DNA of 64,000 bases from Rubrivivax sp. (lineage in GTDB: Bacteria; Pseudomonadota; Gammaproteobacteria; Burkholderiales; Burkholderiaceae_C). Positions 1-8,641 of the stretch are shown in pieces. Each line of letters opens with the position of its first letter. Position 1 is the stretch's first letter. The notes beneath the pieces were generated by a model, which worked only from the letters and a program-made list of their open reading frames with translations, did no database searches and had not been told where the DNA came from. Location of the stretch: assembly GCA_027485165.1 (NCBI GenBank), contig JAIXRN010000074.1, positions 1 through 64,000 on the forward strand. Direction: 5' to 3'. Position numbers and translations under genes: made by a program.

Positions 1-1
1 G

Positions 2-406
2 ATGGAACGCAAGAGCCCGCTGCCCATCGTCTTCATCACCGGCCATGGCGACGTGCCGATGGCCGTGACGACGATGAAGAAGGGCGCGATGGACTTCATC
101 GAAAAGCCCTTCAAGGAAGAAGAGCTGCTGGGCTTGGTCGAACGCATGCTGGACCAGGCGCGCAGCGCCTTCAGCCAGCACCAGGAACAGGCCAGCCGCG
201 ACGCGCTGCTGTCGCGCCTGACCACGCGTGAAGCCCAGGTGCTGGAACGCATCGTGGCCGGCCGGCTGAACAAGCAGATCGCCGACGACCTGGGTATCAG
301 CATCAAGACGGTCGAGGCGCACCGCGCCAACATCATGGAAAAGCTCAACGCCAACACCGTTGCCGACCTGCTGAAGATCGCGCTGGGTGCGCAGCAGAAA
401 GCCTGA
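2..406 (+). CDS. FixJ/LuxR-type response regulator, 5' end missing
   Basis: This is the C-terminal 134 residues of a two-component transcription factor; the start lies upstream of the window. The visible part of the receiver holds the conserved Thr (ITGHGD) and Lys (IEKPF) that surround the phosphorylation site; the acceptor Asp itself is off the window. A LuxR/FixJ helix-turn-helix follows (LTTREAQVLERIVAG, then NKQIADDLGISIKTVEAHR), so it binds DNA. The GHGDVPMAV wording is typical of the FixJ subfamily, which usually pairs with a PAS-containing histidine kinase; such a gene would be expected just upstream. It reads toward folD, 97 nt away. The target genes cannot be told from this sequence. 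Confidence 0.9.
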   Translation: MERKSPLPIVFITGHGDVPMAVTTMKKGAMDFIEKPFKEEELLGLVERMLDQARSAFSQHQEQASRDALLSRLTTREAQVLERIVAGRLNKQIADDLGISIKTVEAHRANIMEKLNANTVADLLKIALGAQQKA

Positions 407-454
407 GGGCCTTGTGCTGCGCGCCGTCGGCGCCGAATGTTTGGCTCCCCCGGG

Positions 455-471
455 CCCCCTCCAAGAGGGGG
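455..471 (+). terminator. GC-rich hairpin downstream of the FixJ-type regulator
   Basis: Seven-base arms CCCCCTC and GAGGGGG enclose a three-base loop, between the regulator stop and folD. There is no T-run after it, so it may be a weak terminator or a repeated genomic hairpin rather than a strong intrinsic terminator. Confidence 0.4.
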
Positions 472-503
472 TTCCAGTCAGAGTGACGAGGTAGGACAAC
501 ACC

Positions 504-1361
504 ATGACAGCGCAACTCATCGACGGCGTTGCGCTGTCCAAGAGCGTCCGGGCCCAAGTGGGCGAACGCGTGGCGGCCCTGGCCGCAGCCGGCCGCAAGC
601 CCGGGCTGGCGGTGATCCTGGTCGGCGACGACCCGGCCAGCGCTGTGTACGTGCGCAACAAGGTCAAGGCCTGCGAAGAACACGGCCTGCATTCGGTGCT
701 GGAACGCTACAAAGCCAGCCTGAGCGAATCTGCCCTGCTGGCCCGGGTGGCGGCACTGAATGCCGACCCGGCGATCCACGGCATCCTGGTGCAGATGCCC
801 CTGCCGCCGCACATCGACGCACACCTCGTCATCGAGGCCATCGCCACGGCCAAGGACGTGGACGGGTTCTCGGTCCATTCCGCCGGCTGCCTGATGGCTG
901 GCCTGCCCGGCCTGCGCCCGGCCACGCCCTACGGCTGCATGAAGCTGATCGAAAGCACCGGCCGCAGCCTGCGCGGTCAGCACGCGGTGGTCATCGGCCG
1001 CAGCAACACCGTGGGCAAGCCCATGGCTCTGCTGCTGCTGCAGGCGCATGCCACCGTCACCGTGTGCCACAGCGCCACGCCCGACCTGGGCCTGCACACC
1101 CGACAGGCCGACGTGGTGGTGGTGGCGGTGGGCCGGCGCGACACGTTGCGGGCCGATATGGTCAAGCCCGGCGCCACCGTCATCGACGTGGGCATGAACC
1201 GTAACGACGCCGGCAAGCTCTGCGGCGACGTCGATTTCGCGGCGGTGCGTAAAGCCTTGGGCCCGCAAGGCTGGATCACCCCCGTGCCCGGTGGCGTCGG
1301 GCCGATGACAATCACGATGTTGCTCGTCAACACCCTGCAGGCTGCGGAGTCGTCGTCATGA
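504..1361 (+). CDS. folD: bifunctional methylenetetrahydrofolate dehydrogenase / methenyltetrahydrofolate cyclohydrolase
   Basis: FolD interconverts 5,10-methylene-, 5,10-methenyl- and 10-formyl-tetrahydrofolate in the cytoplasm, supplying one-carbon units for purines and formyl-Met-tRNA. The 285-residue length is normal. Family signatures are all present: the active-site Tyr49/Lys53 pair in [17 protein letters not shown] near residue 97, the NADP-binding stretch [14 protein letters not shown], and [10 protein letters not shown] near the C-terminus. The ATG at 504 follows a clear gap after the upstream regulator. Its stop overlaps the start of the oligopeptidase gene by 4 nt (ATGA), so the two are probably translationally coupled. 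Confidence 0.97.
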   Translation: MTAQLIDGVALSKSVRAQVGERVAALAAAGRKPGLAVILVGDDPASAVYVRNKVKACEEHGLHSVLERYKASLSESALLARVAALNADPAIHGILVQMPLPPHIDAHLVIEAIATAKDVDGFSVHSAGCLMAGLPGLRPATPYGCMKLIESTGRSLRGQHAVVIGRSNTVGKPMALLLLQAHATVTVCHSATPDLGLHTRQADVVVVAVGRRDTLRADMVKPGATVIDVGMNRNDAGKLCGDVDFAAVRKALGPQGWITPVPGGVGPMTITMLLVNTLQAAESSS

Positions 1362-3379
1362 ATGCCAACCCCTTGCTTCAGCACCACGAACTGCCCCCAT
1401 TCGACGCCATCCGGCCCGAACAGGTCGCGCCCGCCATCGACCGCCTGCTGGCCGAAGCCGACGCCGCACTGGAACGCGTGGTAAGCGCCGAAGTGCCGGT
1501 GGACTACGACGCGATGGCCGCCGTGCTGGACGTGGCGGTCGAGCGGCTGAATGCCGCCTGGGGCCACGTCAGCTTCCTGCAGTCGGTAGCCGACACCCCT
1601 GCGCTGCGTGCAGCCCATGCCGAGCAGCTGCCGCGCGTGGTGGACTTCCACACCCGGCTGGGGGCCGACGACCGCCTCTATGCCAAGTACAAGGCCCTGG
1701 CCGCCAGCCCTGCTGCCAAGTGCCTGAGCGCGGCCCGCCAGAAGGCGCTGGCCGACGCGCTGCGCGACTTCGTTCTGGGCGGCGCCGAACTGCAAGGCGA
1801 CGCCCGGGCGCGGTTTGCCGCCATCCAGGAACGCAGCGCAGCCTTGTCGCAGACCTTCGGCAACCACGTGCTGGACGCCACCGACGCCTTCGCGCTGTAC
1901 CTGCCCGAAGGCAGCCTGGCCGGCGTGCCGGCTGACGTGGTGCAGGCCGCCCGCAGCGCTGCTGCGGCTGAAGGCCGCGACGACTGCAAGCTCACGCTGC
2001 AGATGCCCTGCTACATCCCACTGCTGCAGTACGCCGACAGGCGCGAATTGCGGGAACAGATGTTCCGCGCCTACAGCACGCGTGCCAGCGACCTGGGCGC
2101 GCCCGAACACGACAACAGCGCTGTGGTCAGCGAACTGCTGGCCCTGCGCCAGGAAGAAGCCGGCCTGCTGGGGCTGGGCAGCTATGCCCACCTGTCGCTG
2201 GTGCCGAAGATGGCGCAGTCGCCGGAAGAGGTGTTGAAGTTCCTGCGCGACCTGGCCCGGCGCGCGCGCCCGCACGCCGAACGCGAACTGGCCGAGCTGC
2301 GCGAATTCGCCCACGGCGCCCTGGGCCTGGCCGAGCTGCAGGCCTGGGACCGCCCTTACGCGAGCGAAAAGCTCAAGCAAACGCGCTTTTCCTTCAGCAG
2401 TGCCGAGGTCAAGCAGTACTTCACCCTGCCGCGTGTGCTGGAAGGGCTGTTCCGGCTGGTCGAAACACTGTTCGGCGTCGCCATCCGCGAAGAAGACGCC
2501 CCGCGCTGGCACGACAGCGTGCGCTTCTTCCGCGTCTGGCGCGGCAGCCAGCCGATCGCCGGCTTCTACCTGGACCTGCTGGCCCGCCCGGGCAAGGGCT
2601 CTGGCGCCTGGATGAGCGATGCGCGGCAGCGCTGGCAGCGGCCTGACGGCGCGCTGCAGCTACCGCTGGCCCAACTGGTGTGCAACTTTGCGCCGCCGGT
2701 GGGCGACAAGCCCAGCCTGCTGACACACGACGACCTGATCACGCTGTTCCACGAATTCGGCCACGGCCTGCACCACATGCTGACGCAGGTGGACGAACTG
2801 GCGCTGTCCGGCATTGCCGGCGTGGAATGGGACGCCTGCGAACTGCCCAGCCAGTTCATGGAGAACTTCTGCTGGGAATGGGAAGTGCTGCAGCGGCTGA
2901 CCGCGCATGTCGACACCGGCCAGCCGCTGCCACGCGCGCTGTTCGACCGCATGGTGGCGGCACGCCACTTCCAGAGCGGCCTGCGCATGGTGCGGCATTG
3001 CGAATACGCGCTGTTCGACATGCGGCTGCACCTGGAAAAGGGCAGCGAAGCCCGCGTGCTGGACCTGATGCGCGAAGTCAGCGCCGAGGTCGCGCCCATG
3101 GCCCCGCCGCCCTTCGTGCGCTACCCGCTCAGCTTCACCCACCTGTTCGATGGCGGCTACGCAGCCGGTTACTACGGCTATGCCTGGGCTGAGGTGCTGT
3201 CGGCCGATGCCTTCAGTGCCTTCGAAGAGGCCGGCGTGTTCGACCCCGCCACCGGCGAACGCTTCCGCGCCAACATCCTGGAAACCGGCGGCAGCCGCCC
3301 GGCGATGGAAAGCTTCAAGGCCTTCCGCGGCCGCGAACCCCAGCTCGACGCGCTGCTGCGCCACCAGGGCCTGGCCTGA
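1358..3379 (+). CDS. prlC: M3 family oligopeptidase A
   Basis: This is a cytoplasmic zinc metallopeptidase that degrades short peptides, including cleaved signal peptides. The 673-residue length matches oligopeptidase A. The M3 zinc motif HEFGH lies at residues 465-469, followed by GHGLHHML, with a downstream glutamate-rich segment ([17 protein letters not shown]) that supplies the third zinc ligand in the family. There is no signal peptide, as expected. The start overlaps the folD stop by 4 nt, and the stop shares one base with the next start (TGATG), so folD, prlC and the glutaredoxin-like gene form one transcription unit. Confidence 0.95.
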   Translation: MNANPLLQHHELPPFDAIRPEQVAPAIDRLLAEADAALERVVSAEVPVDYDAMAAVLDVAVERLNAAWGHVSFLQSVADTPALRAAHAEQLPRVVDFHTRLGADDRLYAKYKALAASPAAKCLSAARQKALADALRDFVLGGAELQGDARARFAAIQERSAALSQTFGNHVLDATDAFALYLPEGSLAGVPADVVQAARSAAAAEGRDDCKLTLQMPCYIPLLQYADRRELREQMFRAYSTRASDLGAPEHDNSAVVSELLALRQEEAGLLGLGSYAHLSLVPKMAQSPEEVLKFLRDLARRARPHAERELAELREFAHGALGLAELQAWDRPYASEKLKQTRFSFSSAEVKQYFTLPRVLEGLFRLVETLFGVAIREEDAPRWHDSVRFFRVWRGSQPIAGFYLDLLARPGKGSGAWMSDARQRWQRPDGALQLPLAQLVCNFAPPVGDKPSLLTHDDLITLFHEFGHGLHHMLTQVDELALSGIAGVEWDACELPSQFMENFCWEWEVLQRLTAHVDTGQPLPRALFDRMVAARHFQSGLRMVRHCEYALFDMRLHLEKGSEARVLDLMREVSAEVAPMAPPPFVRYPLSFTHLFDGGYAAGYYGYAWAEVLSADAFSAFEEAGVFDPATGERFRANILETGGSRPAMESFKAFRGREPQLDALLRHQGLA

Positions 3380-4071
3380 TGTCCGCCATGAAGCTGCCGC
3401 TGGCCACCCGCTGCCGCCCTGCCCTGCTGGCCAGTGCGGCACTGGCCGCGCTGGCCGCCTGCAGCCTGCCAGCCCTGGCGCAATACAAGGTGGTGGGCCC
3501 CGACGGGCGCGTGACCTACACCGACCGGCCGCCCGCTGATACCAGCCTGAACGTCACCCCGCTGGGCCGCAGCTCCGGCGCGCGCCTAGCGGCGGCCCAG
3601 CCGGCAGTGAACCTGCCCATCGAACTGCGGCAGCTGACGCAGCGCTACCCCGTGACCCTGTACACGTCCGACGATTGCCAGGCCTGCGACAGCGGGCGCC
3701 AGTGGCTGGCCCAGCGCGGCGTGCCGTACCGCGAAAAGCGCATCGCCACCGAGCAGGACGCCCAGGCCCTGAACAGCCTGGTGGGCGGGCGCAGCGTGCC
3801 GGCGCTGACCGTCGGCGCGCAGCCAGTGCGCGGCTTTTCAGAGACCGACTGGCAGTCTTATCTGGATGCGGCGGGCTACCCGCGCGAAAGCAAGCTGCCC
3901 CGCGGCTGGCAACCCCCGCCGCCCACACCGCTGGTTGACGTACCACCGCGCCCAGTGGCCAGCGCCGGACCTGCCCCGGTGCCAGCTCCTGCGCGCCGTA
4001 CGCCTGCGCCCACCCCGCCCGCTCCACCACCTGCAGCACCACCCGCGCCTGAGGGCGGGCTGCGCTTCTAG
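3379..4071 (+). CDS. exported glutaredoxin-like protein with N-terminal DUF4124 segment
   Basis: This is a 230-residue protein in four parts: a signal peptide (about residues 1-34, ending SLPALAQ), a DUF4124-type strand region (YKVVGPDGRVTYTDRPP), a glutaredoxin fold with a CQAC redox motif (TSDDCQAC) and a conserved SVPALTV cis-proline region, and a proline/alanine-rich C-terminal tail. It is likely a periplasmic thiol-disulfide protein; the substrate is unknown. CxxC plus cis-Pro are both intact, so redox activity is plausible. The start is coupled to prlC through TGATG. The DUF4124 plus glutaredoxin combination is familiar from Burkholderiales genomes, but no defined function is known to me. 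Confidence 0.85.
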   Translation: MSAMKLPLATRCRPALLASAALAALAACSLPALAQYKVVGPDGRVTYTDRPPADTSLNVTPLGRSSGARLAAAQPAVNLPIELRQLTQRYPVTLYTSDDCQACDSGRQWLAQRGVPYREKRIATEQDAQALNSLVGGRSVPALTVGAQPVRGFSETDWQSYLDAAGYPRESKLPRGWQPPPPTPLVDVPPRPVASAGPAPVPAPARRTPAPTPPAPPPAAPPAPEGGLRF

Positions 4072-4135
4072 CGCCGTTGCTCAGGCACTGCGGCAGCGAC
4101 CGGCGTCGTGGCGCCGGCACACGGCCTGGACGCCA

Positions 4136-5347
4136 TCACCCCGGCGCAGGCGTAAAGCGACCTGCCAGCCAGGCCCCGGCGCCCACAGCGCCCCCCACGG
4201 CCCAGAACAGCACGGCGGCGCCCACCACCGCGCCACTGGCACCGAACACCAGCGGCATCACCGTGCTGGACGCGTTGATGGCCATCGAGCGGAACGCCAG
4301 CGCTTCGCCGTGCCGCTGGTCGGGCGTCAGATGGTGCAGCGTGTTCATCACGACAGGCTGTACCGCCCCCAGGGTGATGCCCAGCAGGCCGGCGCACAGG
4401 GCCATCAGCAGCGGCGTGGCCGCGAAGGGATAATCCGCGAACACGCAGGCTGTGCCCAGCATGGCGCCGCGCAGCACCCAGGTGTCGCGCAGATGGCCGG
4501 CCACCAGGGGCACCAGCAGCCGCACCCCCGTGACCGACAGCGTGAAGCTGCCGAGCACCAGCCCGATGGTGCTGGCCGAAAACCCGCGCTCGTGTCCCAG
4601 GATGGGCACAGCAAAGCTGTGCACGTCCCAGCACATCGACAACAACCAGTTCACCACCAGCAGGCGCTTCATGCCCGGGGCCTGCAGCAGGTCCCAGCTG
4701 CTGCGCCCGGCAGGTGTCGGTGCGGGCGCAGGGGGCGGCAGCCGGGGCACCTGGCGCGCGCTCAGCACGGTGGCCAGCGGCAGGGCCAGCAGCAACACAT
4801 AGGCCGCGGTGAAGCCCTGACCGTCGATCATGAAGCCCACCGCCACCGGCCCCAGCACGTTGGCCAGCGAAGGCGCGATCGCCAACCAGCTGAAGATGCG
4901 CACCCGCTCGGTGCCGTCGCGCGCAGTCAGGCCCGCGGTGCGCTGGGTGGTCAGCATGCCCATGTTGGCGCCGCTGCCGGCCAAGGTGGCCGCCACGCAC
5001 AGCAGCCCGAAGTGCCAGCCGCCCGTCAGCTGGCTGGACAGCACTGCCAGCCCCATGCCGCAGGCGGCCAGGGCTGCGGCCAGATAGACCGGGCGGTGGT
5101 AGCCCAGCCGGTCGGCCAGACGGCCAGATGCCAGCGCCAGCAGCACCGGCGCGGCCGCAAACAGCGCCAGCAGTAGACCCACGGCCCATGCGCTGTAGCC
5201 TTCGCGCAAGGCCTGCAGCGGCGCTGCCAGCCGCAGACCGGCCATGGCTGCGTGCAAGCCCAGCTGCCCGGTGATCAGGGCCAGCAGCACGCGGGGGCTG
5301 GTCGGGCCGGCAGGGCCGACCCTGCCAGCCCCGCCCGCATCAGCCAT
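4136..5347 (-). CDS. MFS transporter
   Basis: This 403-residue membrane protein of the major facilitator superfamily has about twelve hydrophobic helices split by a central polar loop (near residues 200-230, rich in Pro and Ala). The loop between helices 2 and 3 carries the MFS motif-A remnant SGRLADRLGYHRP. The substrate cannot be read from the sequence; the overall look is of a drug or metabolite exporter. It sits directly behind rmuC, its ATG overlapping the rmuC stop by 8 nt, and converges on the glutaredoxin-like gene across a 64-nt gap that holds a small GC-rich hairpin without a T-run. Confidence 0.85.
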   Translation of the reverse strand: MADAGGAGRVGPAGPTSPRVLLALITGQLGLHAAMAGLRLAAPLQALREGYSAWAVGLLLALFAAAPVLLALASGRLADRLGYHRPVYLAAALAACGMGLAVLSSQLTGGWHFGLLCVAATLAGSGANMGMLTTQRTAGLTARDGTERVRIFSWLAIAPSLANVLGPVAVGFMIDGQGFTAAYVLLLALPLATVLSARQVPRLPPPAPAPTPAGRSSWDLLQAPGMKRLLVVNWLLSMCWDVHSFAVPILGHERGFSASTIGLVLGSFTLSVTGVRLLVPLVAGHLRDTWVLRGAMLGTACVFADYPFAATPLLMALCAGLLGITLGAVQPVVMNTLHHLTPDQRHGEALAFRSMAINASSTVMPLVFGASGAVVGAAVLFWAVGGAVGAGAWLAGRFTPAPG

Positions 5348-6734
5348 CGCGTTCCTCTTCCACCGATTCGCCCGGGTCGGCCCGGGCCAGGCCCGGGATC
5401 AGCTGCGCCACCTGCGCTTCGGGCAGGGCTTCCACGCCTTTCAGCCGCCGCTCCATCGCGCGCGTGCGCACGGCGGCGGCGTCCAGCGTGTCGCTGGCTT
5501 CGCCCAGCTTCTTCTTGGTCTTGGCCAGCACGTCGCCGAACTTGCCGAATTCGGTCTTCACCGCGCCCAGCACTTCCCACACTTCGGCCGACCGCTTTTC
5601 CAGCGCCAGGGTGCGAAAGCCCATCTGCAGACTGGTCAGCGTGGCCAGCAGGGTGGTGGGGCCGGTGAGCATGACCTTGTGTTCGCGCTGCAGGGCTTCC
5701 ATCAGCCCGGGCCGGCGAAGGGCTTCGGCATACAGGCCTTCGGTGGGCACAAACAGGATGCCGAAGTCGGTCGTGTGCGGGGGCGAGACGTACTTTTCGC
5801 GGATGCTGCGCGCTTCCAGCCGCAAGCGCATCTCGATGGCCTTGGCCGCCGCTTCCACGGCCACCGGGTCGGCGCGGTCTTGCGCTTCCAGCAGGCGTTC
5901 GTAGTCTTCGCGCGGAAACTTCGCGTCGATCGGCAGCCACAGCGGTACGCCGTCGCTGCGCTGGCCGGGCAGGCGGATGGCGAATTCCACCCGTTCGCTA
6001 CTGCCCGGCACGGTGGCCACGTTGGCCGCGTACTGCTCGGGCGTGAACACCTGTTCCAGCAGGCCAGCCAGCTGCATTTCACCGAAGATGCCGCGCGTCT
6101 TCACGTTCGTCAGCACGCGGTTGAGCGCGCCCACGTCGCGTGCCAGGGTCTGCATCTCGCCCAGGCCTTTGTGCACCTGTTCCAGCCTGTCGGCCACCTG
6201 CTTGAAGCTTTCGCCCAGGCGCGTTTCCAGCGTGGCGTGCAGCTTCTCGTCAACGGTGGCGCGCATCTGCTCGAGCTTCTTCTCGTTGCCCTCTTGCAGC
6301 GCCGAGAGCCGGGTTTCGACAGCCTGGCGCATTTCGGTGGCGCGGCGTTCGTGCGTGTCCGACAGCAGGCGCAGCTGTTCGGCCAGGGTGTCGCTGAAGC
6401 GGCGCAGCGCAGCTTCCTGCTGCTGCTGCGTGGCGGCCAGCTGCACGCGGAAGGCGTCGATCTGTTCGTTTTGGGTGCGCGCGACGTCGCCGCCCTGCGT
6501 CAGCAGCATCTGCTGAAAGTTGCCCAGGTCGCCGCGCAGGGCCTGGCTCTGGCGCCCCAGTTCGTCGCGCAGTTCGCGTTCCAGGCGCTCGATGTGGCCC
6601 CGGGTCTGGGTGGCCGCCTGTTCGGCAGCGCGCTGCTGGCCGCTTTCGTCGGGGCGTCGCAAGGCCAGCCACAACAGCAGCAACAGGTTCAGGCCCAGCA
6701 GCAGCAGGCCGGCTGCGGGCATCCATTCAGGCAT
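5340..6734 (-). CDS. rmuC: DNA recombination protein RmuC
   Basis: RmuC limits inversions at short repeats and is thought to act as a nuclease at DNA breaks. The 464-residue protein shows the family layout: one N-terminal membrane helix (residues about 5-27, rich in Leu), a long coiled coil with repeated Glu/Gln/Arg (to about residue 190), then the RmuC domain with GIFGEMQLAGLLEQVF, the acidic PIDAKFPREDY segment and FGILFVPTEGLYAEAL. It is followed, with an 8-nt overlap, by the MFS gene, so the two are likely co-transcribed. The start ATG is well placed just before the membrane helix. Confidence 0.94.
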   Translation of the reverse strand: MPEWMPAAGLLLLGLNLLLLLWLALRRPDESGQQRAAEQAATQTRGHIERLERELRDELGRQSQALRGDLGNFQQMLLTQGGDVARTQNEQIDAFRVQLAATQQQQEAALRRFSDTLAEQLRLLSDTHERRATEMRQAVETRLSALQEGNEKKLEQMRATVDEKLHATLETRLGESFKQVADRLEQVHKGLGEMQTLARDVGALNRVLTNVKTRGIFGEMQLAGLLEQVFTPEQYAANVATVPGSSERVEFAIRLPGQRSDGVPLWLPIDAKFPREDYERLLEAQDRADPVAVEAAAKAIEMRLRLEARSIREKYVSPPHTTDFGILFVPTEGLYAEALRRPGLMEALQREHKVMLTGPTTLLATLTSLQMGFRTLALEKRSAEVWEVLGAVKTEFGKFGDVLAKTKKKLGEASDTLDAAAVRTRAMERRLKGVEALPEAQVAQLIPGLARADPGESVEEERDG

Positions 6735-6817
6735 GGGTTCGGGCGCTCAGGCTGGCGTGAAAACGACGGTCGCCTTCCATTGTCTCAGCCTGGCCATGCG
6801 CCAGGCCCCGGGGGGCT

Positions 6818-7402
6818 TCAGGGTGTGATCTCGAACACCCGCTCAGGGCAGACCAGGGGCAACGCCACCAGGTCTCCGCGGGCGCGCGGCAGTGCCGCGG
6901 CACCGGCCGGCACCACGTCGAACAGCACCAGCTGTGGCTGGATGACGTAGCGGCCGGGACGGCGCAGGTCGAACACCGGGGACAGGTCGAAGCTGGCCTG
7001 GCGCATCTGGCCCGGCTGCAGCCGCGTGTAGTCGGCCGCGCGCGGGGCCGCACGCTTGACCGACGGCCCGCCGTAGACCAGCGCCTGGCCGTCGCGCAGC
7101 AGCTCCAGCCAGGCGCCGAACCAGCCGGCTTCGAAAGGCGTGGCCCAGTGCAGGAAGTCCAGGGCCTGCGGGCCCGGGTTGCTCAGGGTCATGGTGAACA
7201 CCGCGGCCTGGCCAGCCTTCAGCGTGGCCGGGCCGTCGATGCGGCAGTTCAGGGTCAGCGGCAAGGCAGGCCCGCCAGCCGCGCCCGCCGGGCCTGCCGC
7301 CACGGCTGGGCCCGGCGCACAGGCCGAGCCCAGCGTGACAGCCACCAGCCACAAGGCCGCGCAAGCAGCGCGGCCTGGCCAGCCCACAGCCCGATGCAGC
7401 AC
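6818..7402 (-). CDS. exported small protein homologous to the N-terminal domain of the neighbouring M35 protease
   Basis: The frame opens with a GTG at 7402, one base after the protease stop; this start was chosen for that spacing and for the hydrophobic stretch that follows (AALWLVAVTLGSACA), a signal peptide or imperfect lipoprotein signal. The mature part, about 150 residues, is a beta-rich domain that aligns by eye along its length with residues about 28-135 of the upstream protease: VKRAAPRAADYTRLQPGQ against VKRGTPSTDDYVLIQAGE, and FDLRRPGRYVI against YDLSRSGTYTV. It has no HExxH motif. It may be an inhibitor, chaperone or decoy for the protease, or a duplicated domain with another role; that is inference. 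A longer upstream reading would run through the protease gene and is rejected. Confidence 0.75.
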   Translation of the reverse strand: MLHRAVGWPGRAACAALWLVAVTLGSACAPGPAVAAGPAGAAGGPALPLTLNCRIDGPATLKAGQAAVFTMTLSNPGPQALDFLHWATPFEAGWFGAWLELLRDGQALVYGGPSVKRAAPRAADYTRLQPGQMRQASFDLSPVFDLRRPGRYVIQPQLVLFDVVPAGAAALPRARGDLVALPLVCPERVFEITP

Positions 7403-7403
7403 G

Positions 7404-8456
7404 TCAAGGCAGCGCCGGGGTGTTTTCGGCGAAGTACTCGTGGCTATCGGCGTTGCGGATCGCATTGGCCGGGTTGTTGATGGCCAGGTTGGTGCAGGCA
7501 GACTGGCCATAGGCGAAGTCGTTGGTGCCGGCAACGACCGTGAAGTGGCTCATCTCATGCACCAGGGTGCCCGCCTTCGAATCGGTGCCCAGCGCCGGCG
7601 CAGCCCAGAAAGCGTTGCACAGATAGATCTTGTACGGCTGGCTGGGAAAAACATAGGCATAGGCACTGGCGTTGGGACCGGCCGGGCACGTGCTGCAGTC
7701 GTATTCGATCGTCTGCGTGTCGAAGGCGGCAGCGATCTTCGTGAAGTTGCTGCGAATCGTGCCCCAGCTGGCGCGGGTGCCGGGGCCGAACCAGCGCGTG
7801 AAGCGCTGGGTGGCCGAACGCGCGCCGGCCTGGTAGGCCAGGGCAGCGTTCGAATAGGCCAGCGCGTTGGCCGTGGCGGTGTTCAGGTCGTTGACGCGCG
7901 AAGCGGTGCAGCCGGTGAAGATGGGCGTGGCACGCTGGCCAGCGGCGGCCGCTTGCGCAGGCGAGCGCGTCAGCGTGGCCAGGGCGGTGCGGGAGTCCAG
8001 CCACAGGTAGGCTGGCTCGGACTGCAGCGTCGCGGCGCCGTCACGCGCACCGGCGCTGATGAATTCGACCGTGTAGGTGCCGCTACGCGACAGGTCGTAG
8101 GCAGAACTCAACTCGACGCGCACGTCCAGCGTCTCGCCGGCCTGGATCAGCACGTAGTCGTCGGTGCTGGGGGTGCCACGTTTGACCATCTTGCCCGTGT
8201 AGGCCACGGGCACGCCGTCGCGCTTGACGCTGAACACGGCGTTGTCGTGGCTGGCCGATGGCAGTTCCCAGCGCAGCACGCGCAGCGCTTCGCGCGTGGT
8301 GTTGGTGACGCTCACGGTCACGTCGACATCGACGTCGCCCTTCAGCACGGGGGTAGCGGGCGCCACGCGCACGGCCAGGCCAGCCGGCGCGGCCCAGGTG
8401 GCGGCGCTGGCCGCCAGCAAAGCGGCCAGCGTGGCCAGTTGATGGATGGTTTTCAT
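7404..8456 (-). CDS. M35-type (aspzincin) metalloendopeptidase, secreted
   Basis: This is a 350-residue secreted zinc protease. It has a signal peptide (residues 1-23, ending ATWAA), an N-terminal beta-rich domain (about 28-135) and a C-terminal catalytic domain. The catalytic motif HEMSH lies at residues 300-304 and the aspzincin signature GTNDFAYG at 310-317, in which Asp313 is the expected third zinc ligand. The ending (SHEYFAENTP) matches peptidyl-Lys metalloendopeptidases, which cut before lysine. Six cysteines in the catalytic half suggest disulfides. The ATG at 8456 was chosen over upstream readings because it begins the signal peptide. The next gene repeats its N-terminal domain as a separate protein. 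Confidence 0.9.
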   Translation of the reverse strand: MKTIHQLATLAALLAASAATWAAPAGLAVRVAPATPVLKGDVDVDVTVSVTNTTREALRVLRWELPSASHDNAVFSVKRDGVPVAYTGKMVKRGTPSTDDYVLIQAGETLDVRVELSSAYDLSRSGTYTVEFISAGARDGAATLQSEPAYLWLDSRTALATLTRSPAQAAAAGQRATPIFTGCTASRVNDLNTATANALAYSNAALAYQAGARSATQRFTRWFGPGTRASWGTIRSNFTKIAAAFDTQTIEYDCSTCPAGPNASAYAYVFPSQPYKIYLCNAFWAAPALGTDSKAGTLVHEMSHFTVVAGTNDFAYGQSACTNLAINNPANAIRNADSHEYFAENTPALP

Positions 8457-8641
8457 GGGTTCTCCTGGCAGAAACGGGGCGGTGGGATCGCAAGCCGCGT
8501 CAACGGTCGGCGACAGGCAGCGCAAACCGCCCTCGTCCGCGCGCCTTGTCCGCGGACGCGTTGAATTTAACCCTCTACCCGGTGGGTGAAAAGGGCGCTC
8601 ACCCTGCCCCCCGCAAAGCCAAGCCAGCGGCGCCGGCCGCG

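Noticed and set aside
4100..4117. A CCGGCG/CGCCGG hairpin between the converging glutaredoxin and MFS genes as a terminator
   Set aside because: The stem is only six bases and no T-run follows on either strand, so the call is too weak.
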